DNA from: Mytilus edulis
Taxonomy: Eukaryota > Mollusca > Bivalvia > Mytilida > Mytilidae
Reading direction: 5' to 3'
Length of the DNA stretch: 64,000 bases
Assembly: GCF_963676685.1 (NCBI RefSeq)
Contig: NC_092344.1
Coordinates: forward strand, 91,914,749 to 91,978,748
Shown here: in pieces, positions 38,401 to 49,804 of the stretch
Layout of the letters: each line of letters starts with the position of its first letter
How positions within the stretch are numbered: the first letter of the stretch is position 1
Program-made: the position numbers and the translations under genes
The notes under the pieces: generated by a model
Told to the model about the DNA's origin: nothing
Databases searched by the model: none
The model's input: only the letters and a program-made list of their open reading frames with translations

Positions 38401-41400
38401 GAAAATAACGATTGCATCATAATTCGCAGGTAGGTATATAGCTATTAAAGAAAATATGATTTTTCATTCTGCGTAGTGGTATGATTTTTTTGTTTGTTGG
38501 GGTAGGAATATACATTAAAAAGCAACATTTTTTTTCTTTCTATGAGTTTGTCTTACATTTTGTATCCTTCTACTGTTTCATCGAAGGCATCAACTTTAAA
38601 AGCTAAGAAATTACACAATATTTAATTTAAAATGGAAACGAGAATGTGTCAAAGAGACAACAACATAACCGTATGTCAATATTTGGGGTACTTTACTAAT
38701 TTACATAAAGGCCATGTTTCTGGCGTTTAAAATGTTATTGATAAAGTCTTATATAAAAAAAATAAGCAAAATATCCAAGATGGACATTTCCAAAAGATAC
38801 TCAGTTATACCTCATTCTTATTCACTGAGCTGTCCGCTTATAGAAATGAAAATCAAATACGAATTTTACAATTTAATAATAATATTAATACTAATCATTT
38901 TATTTTTATATATTTTTTTTTATCGTGTACCACAAATTTATCGTAACAAAACAACATAATTTCTGTACATTTAGTTATCATGAAGAACGTTTGTGCCTAC
39001 ATTGCACACAACAATTTGATTAATTCTTCAATGTGTTTTATCATTCTGAAAAGAGCCCAAGGTCCCAAAACAAAACATAAGGAAAAACCGGTTCAAAGAA
39101 TGTTTATCTTACCATAGCAGAGAAAAGTCTATTAATCTTTGTATTTCTGGACATTGTTTATGCCCGCGTCACACTGTCCCGATATTTATATACGATTGAC
39201 ACCCGAATGCGAAAATTGTAAGATCGTACGAAGTTGGTCCCGATCTCGTTAAAATAACAAACAGTGAACGAAGCAAGTACGATGAATAACAAAGTCTATA
39301 CGATGGTGCCGAAATTAAAATACGATAACAAAATATGGACACCCGAAGGTTAACCGAAGACGGGTATTTAAGCTTCATATATCAGCCGAAGCCTACACGA
39401 TTGATCACGAAGGCTACACGATGCATTACGATGATGGCGCGATGGCCATACGATGTCTAAAAGACGTCGTGTACAGCTTACGATGCATTTAAATTATATG
39501 CCGAAGGCATCACGCGTTTTAAATTGTTTGATCAATATTGAATATATATTATATTGTACATTTAATTTCTGGTTTAATCATAAGACGGAAGACCGTGGAC
39601 TTGAAGGGTAAAACTTGACTCTGGTATAAGAATATCTTAAGCGCTATTGACTTTTAAGTTCAAAGGTCGAGGTCACAGTGGCAGTTGTAATACAAGGCAA
39701 CATCACCCTTGTAGACACTCTAAAACCAATATGCTTCAAAAGATTTTAACCACATTTGTTCCTGCTTGTAATGTTCTGACATTTTTTACATTCAAGGCCA
39801 AAGGTCAAGGTCATGCAGATGGACTTGTTTTTTTCTCCTTGAAATAGCATAATACACAGGAAATTGGTTGCTCATTATTTTTACCTGCTGGTTCTAAAGA
39901 CAATATTAAAGGTATTGCCAGTTACTGAATGTTTTGGTTGATTTCTAAAAAAATAGTTTATGTATCAAATATGCATATTCAATTAACCATTTTCTGCATG
40001 TGTCATATACAAATATAGTGTCCATATTTGTCCCCAATATGTTACATACGAGGGATTGCCACGTTCGGCATTGCCTTGTTTGAACTGTAAAATGTGTGCA
40101 CTAGTCTGAATAATCACCCATAATTATGCCCATGTCTACTGATCTATCTTAAAGGTAAGGTAATAGGTTCGTTGATCCCTTTTATTCAAAAAGAGCTTTT
40201 TTCCAGGAGAATATCATAATAATATAGACAAAAGGAAGGATGTGGGGAAAGCAACAAATGCGGCAAAATATGACATATAGAAAAAAAACTGTTTATGGAG
40301 TAAACATTCGTGTGACAACAACTCAGACGATACATAAAAAAATCAGAATAATGAAGAAAATATACGTATACCTGCAGTGTTGGTGTACGAGGCACGTTTA
40401 TGATTTTCATTATGTTACTTGATATGAAAAATTGACAAAAAATAATATTTTGCTTGTAAAAGTAAATCCTGAGCCTGTAATAGCTGCTCTTCTGGTTCCA
40501 TTTAAATTAATAGAAACAACGCTGTCGCCTTTCTTGTTCTCATAGAATCATATGATATGAGCTCCATGTTTTGTGAACGTCTTTCTTAACTGTCGTGCAT
40601 GGCACTTTAAATGTATTTTAGCGCGAAAATTAACTTGCATTTAGCTGGATTTATTGCCGTCGTAGTTCCATCTTGTCGCCTTCGTACTTTTATACGATGG
40701 CAACACGACGGGATTACGAGGTCTTCACGAAGTCGTGTTGCCATCGTAAGACCTTCGGGTAGCTTCGTGATTCATTCGTGTAGACATCGTAATGTCAAAA
40801 CTGCCCGATGGAAACGATGGAAACACGAATGCAATACGATGTTCAAAGATGCATTCCCGGTGACATTACGATGGTGAGGATGGTGATACGAACTCAATAC
40901 GAACCCTCAACATCGGACGCACCTTCGGGGATTTTTTAACATGTTAAAAAATTTAGAACCCTTCCCGAAGTTGTCCCCGAAGGCTAGAAAAAGTGGCCGA
41001 TGGTTAAAGATGGTTAAAGATGGCACTACGAATAGCCCGATCTGGATACGATCAGTCCCGATTTTGAAAATTTCCATAATCGTGTTGCCATCGGCGTAAA
41101 AATCGGGACAGTGTGACGCGGGCATTATTACGCCGATGGCAACACGATAATGGAAATTTTCAAAATCGGGACTGATCGTATCCAGATCGGGCTATTCGTA
41201 GTGCCATCTTTAACCATCTTTAACCATCGGCCACTTTTTCTAGCCTTCGGGGACAACTTCGGGAAGGGTTCTAAATTTTTTAACATGTTAAAAAATCCCC
41301 GAAGGTGCGTCCGATGTTGAGGGTTCGTATTGAGTTCGTATCACCATCCTCACCATCGTAATGTCACCGGGAATGCATCTTTGCACATCGTATTGCATTC

Positions 41401-44400
41401 GTGTTTCCATCGTTTCCATCGGGCAGTTTTGACATTGCGATGTCTACACGAATGAATCACGAAGATACCCGAAGGTCTTACGATGGCAACACGACTTCGT
41501 TAAGACCTCGTAATCCCGTCGTGTTGCCATCGAATAAAAGTACGAAGGCGACAAGATGGAACTACGACGGCAATAAATCCAGCTAAATGTAAGTTAATTT
41601 TCGCGCTAAAATACGTTTAAAGTGCCATGCGCGATATGCACTGGTCAGTCTAATACGACAGTTAAGAAGTTTTACAAGTAAAATATTATTTTTTGTCAAT
41701 TTTTCATATCAAGTAACATAATGAAAATCATAAACGCGCCTCGTACACCAACACTGCAGGTACACGTATATAGGGAAACCAACTTTTTCTGATTTTTTAT
41801 GTATCGTCTGAGTTGTTGTCACACGAATATTTACTCCATACCCATTTTGTTTTCTATATGTCATATTTTGCCGCATTTGTTGCTTTCCCCACATCCTTCC
41901 TTTTGTCTATATTATTATGATATTCTCCTGGTAAGAGCTCTTTTTGAATAAAAGGGATCAACGAACCCATTACCTTACCTTTAAGATAGATCAGTAAACA
42001 TGGGCATAATTATGGGTGATTATTCAGACTAGTGCACACATTTTACAGTTCAAACAAGGCAATGCCGAGCGTGGCATCCCCTCGTATGTAACATATTGGG
42101 GACAAATATGGACACTATATTTGTATATGACACATGCAGAAAATTGTAAATTGAATATGCATATTTGATACATAAACTATTTTTTTTAGAAATCAACCAA
42201 AACATTCAGTAAATGGAAATACCTTTAATATTGTCTTTAGAACCAGCAGGTTAAAAATGAGCAAACAATTTCCTGTGTATTATGCTATTTCAAGGAGAAA
42301 AATCAAGTCCATCTGCATGACCTTGACCTTTGGTCTTGAACGTAAAAAATGTCAGATCATTACAAGGAGGAACAATATACCAATTGTGGTTAAAATCTTT
42401 TGAAGCATATTGGTTTTAGAGTGTCCACAAGGGCGATATTGCCTTGTATTACAACTGCCACTGTGACCTTGACCTTTGAACTTTAAAGTCAATAGCGCTT
42501 AAGATATTCTTAACGAGTAACACCATACCAAGTTTTGAGCATTTTGGTTCTAGAGTGTCCATAACAATTGTATCTACACGCAACTTACATGTAGTAGGCG
42601 AGGGGATAATAAACTAAGTTTTATAAGAATTAGACAAAAAGATCGATTTCCCGCCATGCATGGCAGACTTGTACAGAAACGATATGTTGTCGAAATTCTG
42701 TTCGTATCTTTTAGACATCGTATGGCCATCGCGCCATCATCGTAATCCATCGTGTAGCCTTCGTAATCCATCGTGTAGGGTTCGTGATCCATCGTGTAGG
42801 CTTCGGCTGAGATATGAAGCTTAAATACCCGTCTTCGGTTAACCTTCGTATGTCCATCTTTTGCTATCGTATATAATTTCGGCACCATCGTATAGACTTC
42901 GTTATTCATCGTACTTGCTTCGGTCACTTTTTGGTATTTTAACGAGATCGGGACCAACTTCGTACGAACTTACAATTTCCGCATTCGGGTGTCCATCGTA
43001 TATAAAAATCGGGACAGTGTGACGCGGGCATTAGAAAAATAATGTAAAACTATATAAATAGCCATTGTCCTTGCTTCTGTTGAACATTCATTAAATAGAG
43101 AAATGTATCTTATTTCCGCCTAAAATTCTATTTTTAAATGTATGTATTTGTAAAAGAAGCACGTTGCAGTTTAACTTTAAGAGTTCTTAATCAAGTTCTT
43201 GGTCTACTTAATGTGATGATATTTCTCTGTAGCTTTTATTGCTTTTTAATAATTTTCTCGCTTTTTGTTGTTTAAATATTTGTCTAATCAAAATTTTGTT
43301 CATGTTTATCCTAGGAAAACACAAGGACTTACACACTATTAAGGAAAACATTATCTAAATTTTTTCTTCTCTCGTTTACGTTTCAAAACATTTTGATTCA
43401 ATTTTGATTTAAGAAAAACCAGCAAAAACCTATTTCTAGCAGGATAATAAAAAAAAAACAACAATAGTATACCACTGTTCAAAAATGTAACTTAGAATTT
43501 TTTTCCCAGTAAAACAGTCATTTAAAGCCAATTCTTAAAATCGTCATTTTAACAGTAAGCCACAAACAGTAATGTGTGCCAGTTCAACCAATTCAAGTGA
43601 AACTGCTTCCACGCGGCCAGCAATGTGCTTACATTGTTTATGTGCTAATGGCTAATGGATATTGCTTAGTTCTGCATGACATTTACTGATTCAGAAGGGT
43701 CTTTCAAGGAGTTTACGAATATGTGCAAAAATCATAATAAAATTTAAGATTGAATCAGAATTCGGAAGTAATAGTATGACGGTTAAAATTGATGGCAAGT
43801 CTCTTACATTGTCATTTTTGTTTTTGTTTGTTTATTTAAAAAGGATATCCAAGGAAAAACCACATTAAATATACCAGGTTAATAATTTGGTACGCTAGAT
43901 TCGTGTTTCGTCTACACTAGACTCATCCGGGGCCTGGAATCAGTTGCATAACTAAATCAAATACGAAGTTGATGAACATTTATAACCATAATACCGAAAA
44001 GGTGGACAATACAGCCATAATAATCTATATATAACTGGGGGTAGAAAAACTTAAGAATATTTAGTAAATTTACAGAAAATAAACATTCAATGCTATTTGA
44101 TGTCAGCACAAAAATGCATTCGGTGAATAATGCTAACCAGCAGTGAAATAGATCAAGCGGTTTTTTTTTATTTCTTTATATTTTTTTATACTGGAATATT
44201 TACTGTAAATAAATGATTGTGTATATATATATGTGTGAAATATAGTTATATTGTTTATTATTTTGTATGTCACAAACTTAATGTTTAAAGTTTACATGGC
44301 AATAAATATTTGAATTTGAATTTGTTATAGCCCGATTTGATATCGTATATAAAATATTTTATGTAAAATCTAGGGCAATCAACAACAAGGGTTTAGTCCA

Positions 44401-47400
44401 GTTTTATAAAATATACTGAACACTCTATATGAATATTCTGTACATTTGCAAAACACCTTCAAAAATGACGTTTTATAATTGTTCATTGAAAAAGGGTTGT
44501 GGCTAAAATATAATGGTGCTTTTTGGTAGCTTTCAATACAAGAATTATGAAATTATGACGCAAATGTTTTATACAAAATCAATGAACTTGGAATGGTTTA
44601 AGCAACGTATTTTAAAAGTCTTAATGTTTGCAAATTTCAAAATGGTCTAGCTTTGTGACAAATGCAACAAATCCAAAATGGCGACCTAAAAGATGCTCAA
44701 ATATAACTTATTTTGTATCTTCTGACATGTCCACTCATACACTTACAAAAATGAAACACGAATTTTACATTTTAAACCTTAATCGTAAACACTTCAATAA
44801 CTTCTTTTTCTCTTTTTTTTTATGAAGGACGTGTGTAACAACATTGCAAACAATAACCATATCAGGTTCAAAAGGATTATGTCGATAATCCAAAATTCCA
44901 ATAATTCTCCAACACGTCATATTTTAACTTGTTAAACAGCCCACGGTCTACATAACAATCATTAGGGAAAAAAACAAGTTCAAAGAATGTTTGTGTCAAC
45001 ACCATAGCAGAGAAATTAGTAATGTGTTTGTCTGTAAATTATGATATTAAATAGTTTATTAACATTTTGAGCCAACGAAATATTTATTGTCCTTGAGTCT
45101 ATAAAGAAAACAGTTGTGTTTACAATTCTTGCGTTTCTTTCTTGACCCATTTCTTTGAATGTAGCAAATATCAAAACTAGAATGTTGTGATATATGACGA
45201 ACATAAACTTACTTATTGTTTTTACTAATAATAATATGCTTTCTATTGTAATATTTCCAAACATGTAAATAAAACCGAAGAATATAACTGATTTACAGAA
45301 ATTCATATGTTTAGAGACAAGAATCCTATACCAATAAGGGGGAAAGTGGGTCAAAACAAGAAAAACAGAAACGCATTTTTATCAAGTTTATATTTTGCTT
45401 ACACTCAAATTCAGCACAATTGGTCATATTTTCCTCACTGATCCTTCATTAAAAAACACGAGGAATGAGGAAAACTCGAATATTCTTTTTTTATTCAGAC
45501 GAGTCAGAAATAAATTTCTGTATATAACTGAGGTAGGTTCAAAGTCTAAACTTTTCAAGTAGTCTGGTTTGTGTTTTAAAGCATGTACCCTTTGGTTTTT
45601 AAATTCCTTCCAAATGAACCAGCTTCGAGTCATTACTGAATGTAATATAGACCTTTTTGATTTGGTGGAAAGGAGTTTAAAGATTTGTAATTAGACGGTC
45701 ATTTAAACAATGATGAGTAAGATAATAGCAATAAAAAAAAATTTGCCCAAGTTTAACTATTACAAGTGAAAGTCATCTACATATCGGTCAACAGAGTGTT
45801 CATATCGGATATGTGCTAATGGATAGTTATTGGCTATGCATGACTTCAACTGAAAGGTCTTTACAGGATTAAACGAATATGTCGCAATAAGATAATGAAA
45901 ACAACTGTTGAATCATCATTCGGAACAGATGCATGTCGCAAAGATTAGACATGACTCCTTATCCAAAATTCGTGTGATTTTGTCATCGTAAGAAAGGTTG
46001 TCTTTATATTTTTTAGTTTGATGTATTAACTTTTTTAGTTTGCATTTAACATAAATGAGGTTCAGTCGAAGGTATTAACTTTAAACGCAAAACACATTTT
46101 GCATACATTGATATATTTATCATGGTCCCCCCTCTATTTTATTTTCTACAACAAGCCTGACTGGAAAACTTTCAACAAAATCCATAGTGCAGCCTAGAAA
46201 TATCCGTAAAATCTTTAAAACACTCAACAATTAAAATAAGTTTCAAGTCCAGTTCAGAATTTTGTAATACTAAGGGTTTTCTACCACAGGAATAGATTAC
46301 CTTAGCTGTATTTTGCAAAACTTGCTCTTCTATTTTGTACTTAGATTTTTCTAATATGACCTTTTTAATATTTCTTTTATTCGAGAATCATGTATGAGTC
46401 TTTTGTAGACGAAACGCTCGTTCTGGCGCAAATGCAATGCTTGTATCTATGAGGAGTTTATTTTTCAATGATTTTATTGATTTCTCTATATAAATATTCT
46501 AAATAATCTCATACACCTTAAAAAAAACCACCATAACAGATATCTAGTTTTAAAATATATGATATTTACAGTTTTGTCGATCAAAACAGCATTACGAAAT
46601 ATTTGATAAAAGAGGGGTGAACGATACCAGAGGGACATTCAAACTCATAGATCGAAAATAATTCGACAACGTCATGGCTAAACGGCATAATATCATAACT
46701 TTGCATTGTTTGTACATTCGCCTAAAATTCGTAACAAAACAACGATCTTGTTATAAAAATCATATCATAAAAACTAACAAAGAATAATCATAAAAGAAAC
46801 TAAATTACTAGCTTCCTGTAGTAGCGAGCAAATTGTTTCCTTGTTTTTCGAATATCAATTCCCTAGTTTAATTTATTATTTATGCTGTTGGTATATATAT
46901 GTTCGGGATTTGGTTTGTGTGTTTTACCGGGCCAAATGGTGAGTGATGGTTGTTGTCAGTTGTACTGTCCATTTGATGATTTGTGATATTTTTTTATTCA
47001 AGTTGTCTCTGAAATTTGGTAGACAATACCATGAAGGGACTTGGTCAAGTTGTTATACGTATATTCACATTTCACAAGGAATTCACATATTTTACGATCA
47101 AAATAATACAAAAAGATTTATTAATTGTTCAGAAGCTAGTATAACATGTCTTATATGGAACATTTACAAAACAATACATTAATTGGGTACATCGTAGGTT
47201 CTGCAACGTGTGTCTGTCTTGGTTAAAAGTAATTGTCAGTAGAAATATAATGCACGTTGCATAATGTTGATGTTAGTTTGGTTGTGTGGTATGCAATATA
47301 CAGTAAATGTGTCAAAAAGGCGATAAATAAACAATACTCAATATAATGAGTTCAAATACTTGAAATAGATATCAGTATAATAATGAGGGCAAGATGTATG

Positions 47401-49804
47401 GTGTCATATATTCACTATTACCATCTTTCTTTAAACAAATGGATCTTCCTAAAGAGCAAATGATAAAGGTTTAGTCTTTAAAAGTAAAAACTTATTATAA
47501 AGAAAAAAGAGACAACTATCACCCAAAGTTCAAATGAAGTGGATGCTAGCAATTATATATTGATTGATTGATTGATTGTTGGTTGCTTTACGCCGCATTA
47601 GCACAAAAAGGCTATATCGCGGCGAACAATTATATATAGGTAATCGTACAAACTATAAAAATGCGGAAAATCCATATCGCATAGTCGGCTATAAATGGTC
47701 TTGATATAAAATAATATGAAACAATTTAATTGAGAAAAATAACGTCTTGATTTATAACAGACATGTACCAGCAACGACCACGAGACATTTGATTTAACGT
47801 CACCACTCTGACCAGACGTGGCTGCGTACTTGTACATCCTGCACAGGAAAACGGACGCCCCACTTTAGAAAAAGTTTTACTGCCGGCCGGATGAAGATGT
47901 GTAGTTACCATATTACTATTCCGCAGTAACCCTTTGAGTGCAAGCATTGAAATTCTAGTATTCAATACCAGGTTTTAGAAAAAATAAAAACTTTTTGGGT
48001 TTGTTGGTTAGAATCTCTGGAAAAGTTAGAAGGTCTACCGAGCTCTTCGAAAATTTTATGCTGAAAACCCAGGAGAAAAATGATGGGTCATAAAATAACA
48101 TATTAATGAATGACACTTTTATTTACTCTGTTAAGTAAATAGAACCAACAGGAAGTGTTCAAGCTGTGGTATAGATACACAATATATGAACATTTTTGGA
48201 AAATAATTAAAAAAAACTTGTTCATGCTCTAGAAACGTGAAAAGGATAAGTTCGTCGATTAATTTTGGACACATGGCATATATTTACGTTAACAAACCAG
48301 TGTATCATCTAGCCTATATGTCTACGACTATGATATTCACAAAAAGAAAACTCCCATTTATAATAAAGTTGACAGCATCCTTATACTAGCCACATAGTCA
48401 AACGGATCTCCATTCCACAAACGCTCAACACGGGTTTACTATATACTGGACTGAAGAATCCCTGCTACACTCTTAAACGCTCTTAAACTTTCGAAAGTTT
48501 GATAGCTTGATTCATTTACATACTTGCATAGAATTAAACAAATACATCCAGATATAGGGCCTTATGCAAGTACATGGTGAAATGTGACAGTAAATTGATT
48601 GCGAAGGTATCCAATTGTGTCTTGTTATGACCATCGGATACTAAAAATACAAAAGTCATTCATGCAAGGTTGTTATTAATTGAAACATAAAATATTAAAA
48701 CTACAAAATCGCCTTCAACACCTCAAAGTAAAAAGATATTATTACAGCCAATAACTCACTGAGTTTCCCGTAAGTAGGAGCACCTTAATAAGGAGTATAT
48801 CTAGTAATCTACTCGGTAAATTTAACAGTTTTTTTTTTGTTGTTTTTGCAAAGCAAATATACAGAGATTTGTTTTATGATACACAATCTGGGACAGCATC
48901 TTAAAATGTTACGGCATTAAAATATTTTCAGCACACAGAAAATTCTTTACTTGTTGTTTTAAAAACTATAACTTTGTTTAACGATTTTTGGTTTTGCCTT
49001 CTGTCTTTTCGTGAGCTAATTATAATGCGATACTTAACTGACAATGCTACATAGAACAGATGCTATCGTTGTTTAATTGTTCAATTCAGTCTAAAATGTA
49101 ATGTTTTAAAGTTAATATTTGCGAAAGCAAGTTTACTTTGAAAATGTAAATTCTTCAGTCACTAATAATTTATATCGATTATAGATAGAAGAAAAGACGA
49201 AACTTTTTTTTTTAAATGATGTTACATTTCTTGACAAATATGTTTTTCTCACTCTCAAAATATGTCTTAATGATATTAAACAATGTTTTATATTAATAGT
49301 TTTCAATTTTTGTTTAGCAATTTATACTATTTCGTCCGTTTAACATTTAAAAAAAACGTTCAAGTGAATTATTGTTTCTATTAAGATCTTCTTAACTTAC
49401 CATATTAAAGACAGATTGTATATTAGCCAAACAACTACTTTTTATCTGTTAGAATTAAGTGTAATCTTAGAAATATCAAAAATTACATTTTAAAACGGTG
49501 TATATTATTGAAAACAAATACTTATATCGAATAAGAGTAGAGAATTTGACGTATAAGATACTGTTTTACCAAAAAAAAAATGCTATATACAAAACAATGT
49601 AAAATATCAACTTTCATGCATATATCATTATATTTAAAACGCAAACTTACCAAAATTTTTCTTGTGCGATTTATCACAAAATTTAGCATGCATAAAAGAA
49701 TGTTCGATATTCACTTGTCCTTTTCCAAGAAGTTTTCCAGATTTAGAAATAAGTTCCATATCAAAACAGTTATCTACGTAATAATTTGTCTTATTATTTT
49801 CCAT
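26422..49804 (-). CDS. CERKL-like: ceramide kinase-like (CERKL-type) protein, 10 coding exons
   Basis: Exons in transcript order: 49804-49651, 37810-37622, 35108-34980, 33957-33894, 32682-32462, 31232-31086, 30635-30030, 29035-28851, 27478-27333, 26494-26422. All have GT/AG borders and the phases (1,1,1,2,1,1,1,0,2) join to 637 residues. About residues 1-114 form the N-terminal PH-like part. The lipid-kinase (DAGK catalytic) fold follows: RPRKLLVFINP (about 118-128), VGGDG (183-187), LPAGSGN (225-231), then LHG..V.TA.LRIILG, which resembles CERKL more than CERK. LGFGLCGRMVRD..K.RWMGPRRYS is in exon 6. A late NYDGD motif (about 598-602) and RLHRNIIKLFG complete the C-terminus. Exon 7 adds about 180 basic, Ser/Arg/Lys-rich residues not expected in the family. 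Exon 1 is the least certain (chosen by its phase and GTAAGT donor). CERKL is linked to lipid signalling and stress protection; kinase activity here is unproven. Confidence 0.83.
26705..26895 (+). repeat. hammerhead-retrozyme monomer with mutated cleavage triplet
   Basis: Stem I, CTGATGA and GAAA are intact, but the cleavage triplet GTC is AAC and stem II has one change. It lies antisense in the last intron of the CERKL-like gene. Confidence 0.75.
26990..27180 (+). repeat. decayed hammerhead-retrozyme monomer
   Basis: Unit starts at aggaatagattaccttagc. CTGATGA and GTC remain, but GAAA is AAAA after GAC, and stem II is T-rich. Directly follows the copy at 26705-26895. Confidence 0.7.
27530..28140. 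repeat. two diverged direct repeats of about 160-200 bp
   Basis: About 27530-27690 and 27950-28110 share caaagaattcaa, tataggacaatgg/tataggacattgc, gttgattaaaaa and ccttttgttttcca. A B-box-like word (gggtcgaatcc) at about 27680 hints at a tRNA-derived SINE, but no A box is clear. Located in intron 8 of the CERKL-like gene (between exons 8 and 9). Confidence 0.5.
29103..29435 (+). mobile_element. retroelement 3' end (family R1)
   Basis: Clean copy from ttggttagaggtatatggga through cctgtcccaagtcaggagcc and tgcgggaatttctcgctaca to cccatttccattctcaattt. It lies antisense in an intron of the CERKL-like gene, 68 bp from exon 8. Confidence 0.7.
31346..31430 (-). repeat. retroelement 3' terminus fragment (family R1)
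   Basis: Contains agagaatggaaatggggaat and gacaacagccgaaggccaac, the reverse complement of the R1 end. Confidence 0.6.
33628..33717. repeat. imperfect inverted repeat (hairpin)
   Basis: ttagtaacatgtccatcaacc pairs imperfectly with ggttgatatgttttgtaact across about 23 nt. It lies in intron 4 of the CERKL-like gene (between exons 4 and 5). Probably a MITE remnant. Confidence 0.4.
35206..35490 (-). mobile_element. retroelement 3' end (family R1)
   Basis: Reverse copy with gacaacaacccgactaaaaa, ccatcaatgggtcttcaata, gaggctcctgacttgggaca and aatgcggcggggttaaa. In intron 2 of the CERKL-like gene. Confidence 0.65.
36405..36690 (+). repeat. interspersed repeat family R2, diverged copy
   Basis: Contains agtcaggagcctgtagttat, aataggccgttagttgtttt and ctcaatggcaattataccaa in the order of the 7.3 kb copy. 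It is followed at once by an R3 piece (36690-36870). Confidence 0.55.
36885..37520 (+). repeat. hammerhead-retrozyme monomer split by a palindromic insertion
   Basis: Left part 36885-37047 ends at ctggcgtattaaatta; right part resumes at 37491 with tataatcctggtacctttga. The hammerhead is damaged (GAACC in place of GAAAC; stem II shortened). The insert is described separately. Confidence 0.75.
37048..37490. mobile_element. 443-bp palindromic MITE with TA target site duplication
   Basis: The ends are inverted repeats (gtatgaaattcaaaacagtg at the left; its complement ends at 37490) that extend almost to the centre, near cgaaaaattaatcaggaata. TA flanks both ends, and removing the insert restores the retrozyme text. 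This structure fits a Tc1/mariner-type non-autonomous element. Confidence 0.75.
38001..38041. repeat. perfect 14-bp hairpin
   Basis: cagggactttctat and its exact reverse complement atagaaagtccctg are separated by 13 nt, in intron 1 of the CERKL-like gene. Confidence 0.8.
38255..39135. repeat. diverged segmental repeat in CERKL-like intron 1, copy 1
   Basis: Shares taagtgctaatggatatt, tctttcaaggagttaaacga, ttcaaagaatgttt and accatagcagagaaa with about 43560-45010, and its first half with 45745-46100. Confidence 0.55.
39161..43030. mobile_element. 3.87-kb giant palindromic transposon with TTA target duplication
   Basis: The left end is tgcccgcgtcacactgtccc and the right end is its reverse complement, ending at 43030. 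TTA flanks both sides (39158-39160 and 43031-43033). The left arm 39161-41099 and right arm 41128-43030 are near-identical reverse complements over about 1.9 kb, around a 28-bp centre. The centre contains a third copy of the terminal motif (41103-41124) followed by TTA. Subterminal zones are rich in short cgatgg/cgaagg words. No transposase ORF is visible. TTA duplications and TIR-like ends fit a non-autonomous PIF/Harbinger-like element. It lies in intron 1 of the CERKL-like gene. Confidence 0.8.
43560..45010. repeat. diverged segmental repeat in CERKL-like intron 1, copy 2
   Basis: Contains tatgtgctaatggctaatgg, gggtctttcaaggagtttac and, at its end, gttcaaagaatgtttgtgtc followed by accatagcagagaaatta, matching copy 1. 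It includes a decayed hammerhead unit at 43870-44080 (-). Confidence 0.5.
43870..44080 (-). repeat. decayed hammerhead-retrozyme unit
   Basis: Minus strand: stem II and GAAAC are partly kept (gtttcgtctacactagactc on the plus strand), but the CTGATGA core is lost. The downstream ctgggggtagaaaaac piece matches the intact unit. Confidence 0.55.
45745..46105. repeat. diverged segmental repeat in CERKL-like intron 1, copy 3 (partial)
   Basis: Contains tatgtgctaatggatagtta, ggattaaacgaatatgtcgc and atcattcggaacagatgc, which parallel copies 1 and 2. Confidence 0.5.
46270..46460 (+). repeat. decayed hammerhead-retrozyme monomer
   Basis: The unit text aggaatagattaccttagct is followed by a core changed to TGTATGAGTC and a cleavage region with an extra T (CGTTCTGG). 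Inactive. Confidence 0.65.
47560..47965 (-). other. (ATTG)n tract with an adjacent orphan ORF
   Basis: A short (ATTG)n run at about 47563-47579 is followed by text of the type gctttacgccgcattagcac, seen in bivalve repeats. On the minus strand 47726-47965 is open (79 codons) and less AT-rich than its surroundings, with VGRPFSCAGCTSTQPRLVRV inside. I recognise no domain. It sits in CERKL-like intron 1 and may be part of the repeat. Confidence 0.3.

Noticed and set aside
39161-41890. Possible CRISPR-like array because of repeated cgatgg/cgaagg words
   Set aside because: Word spacing is irregular and the context is a eukaryotic transposon terminus.
40240-41894. Mirror-image ORFs with the same protein on both strands
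   Set aside because: They are the two arms of the giant palindrome and not genes.
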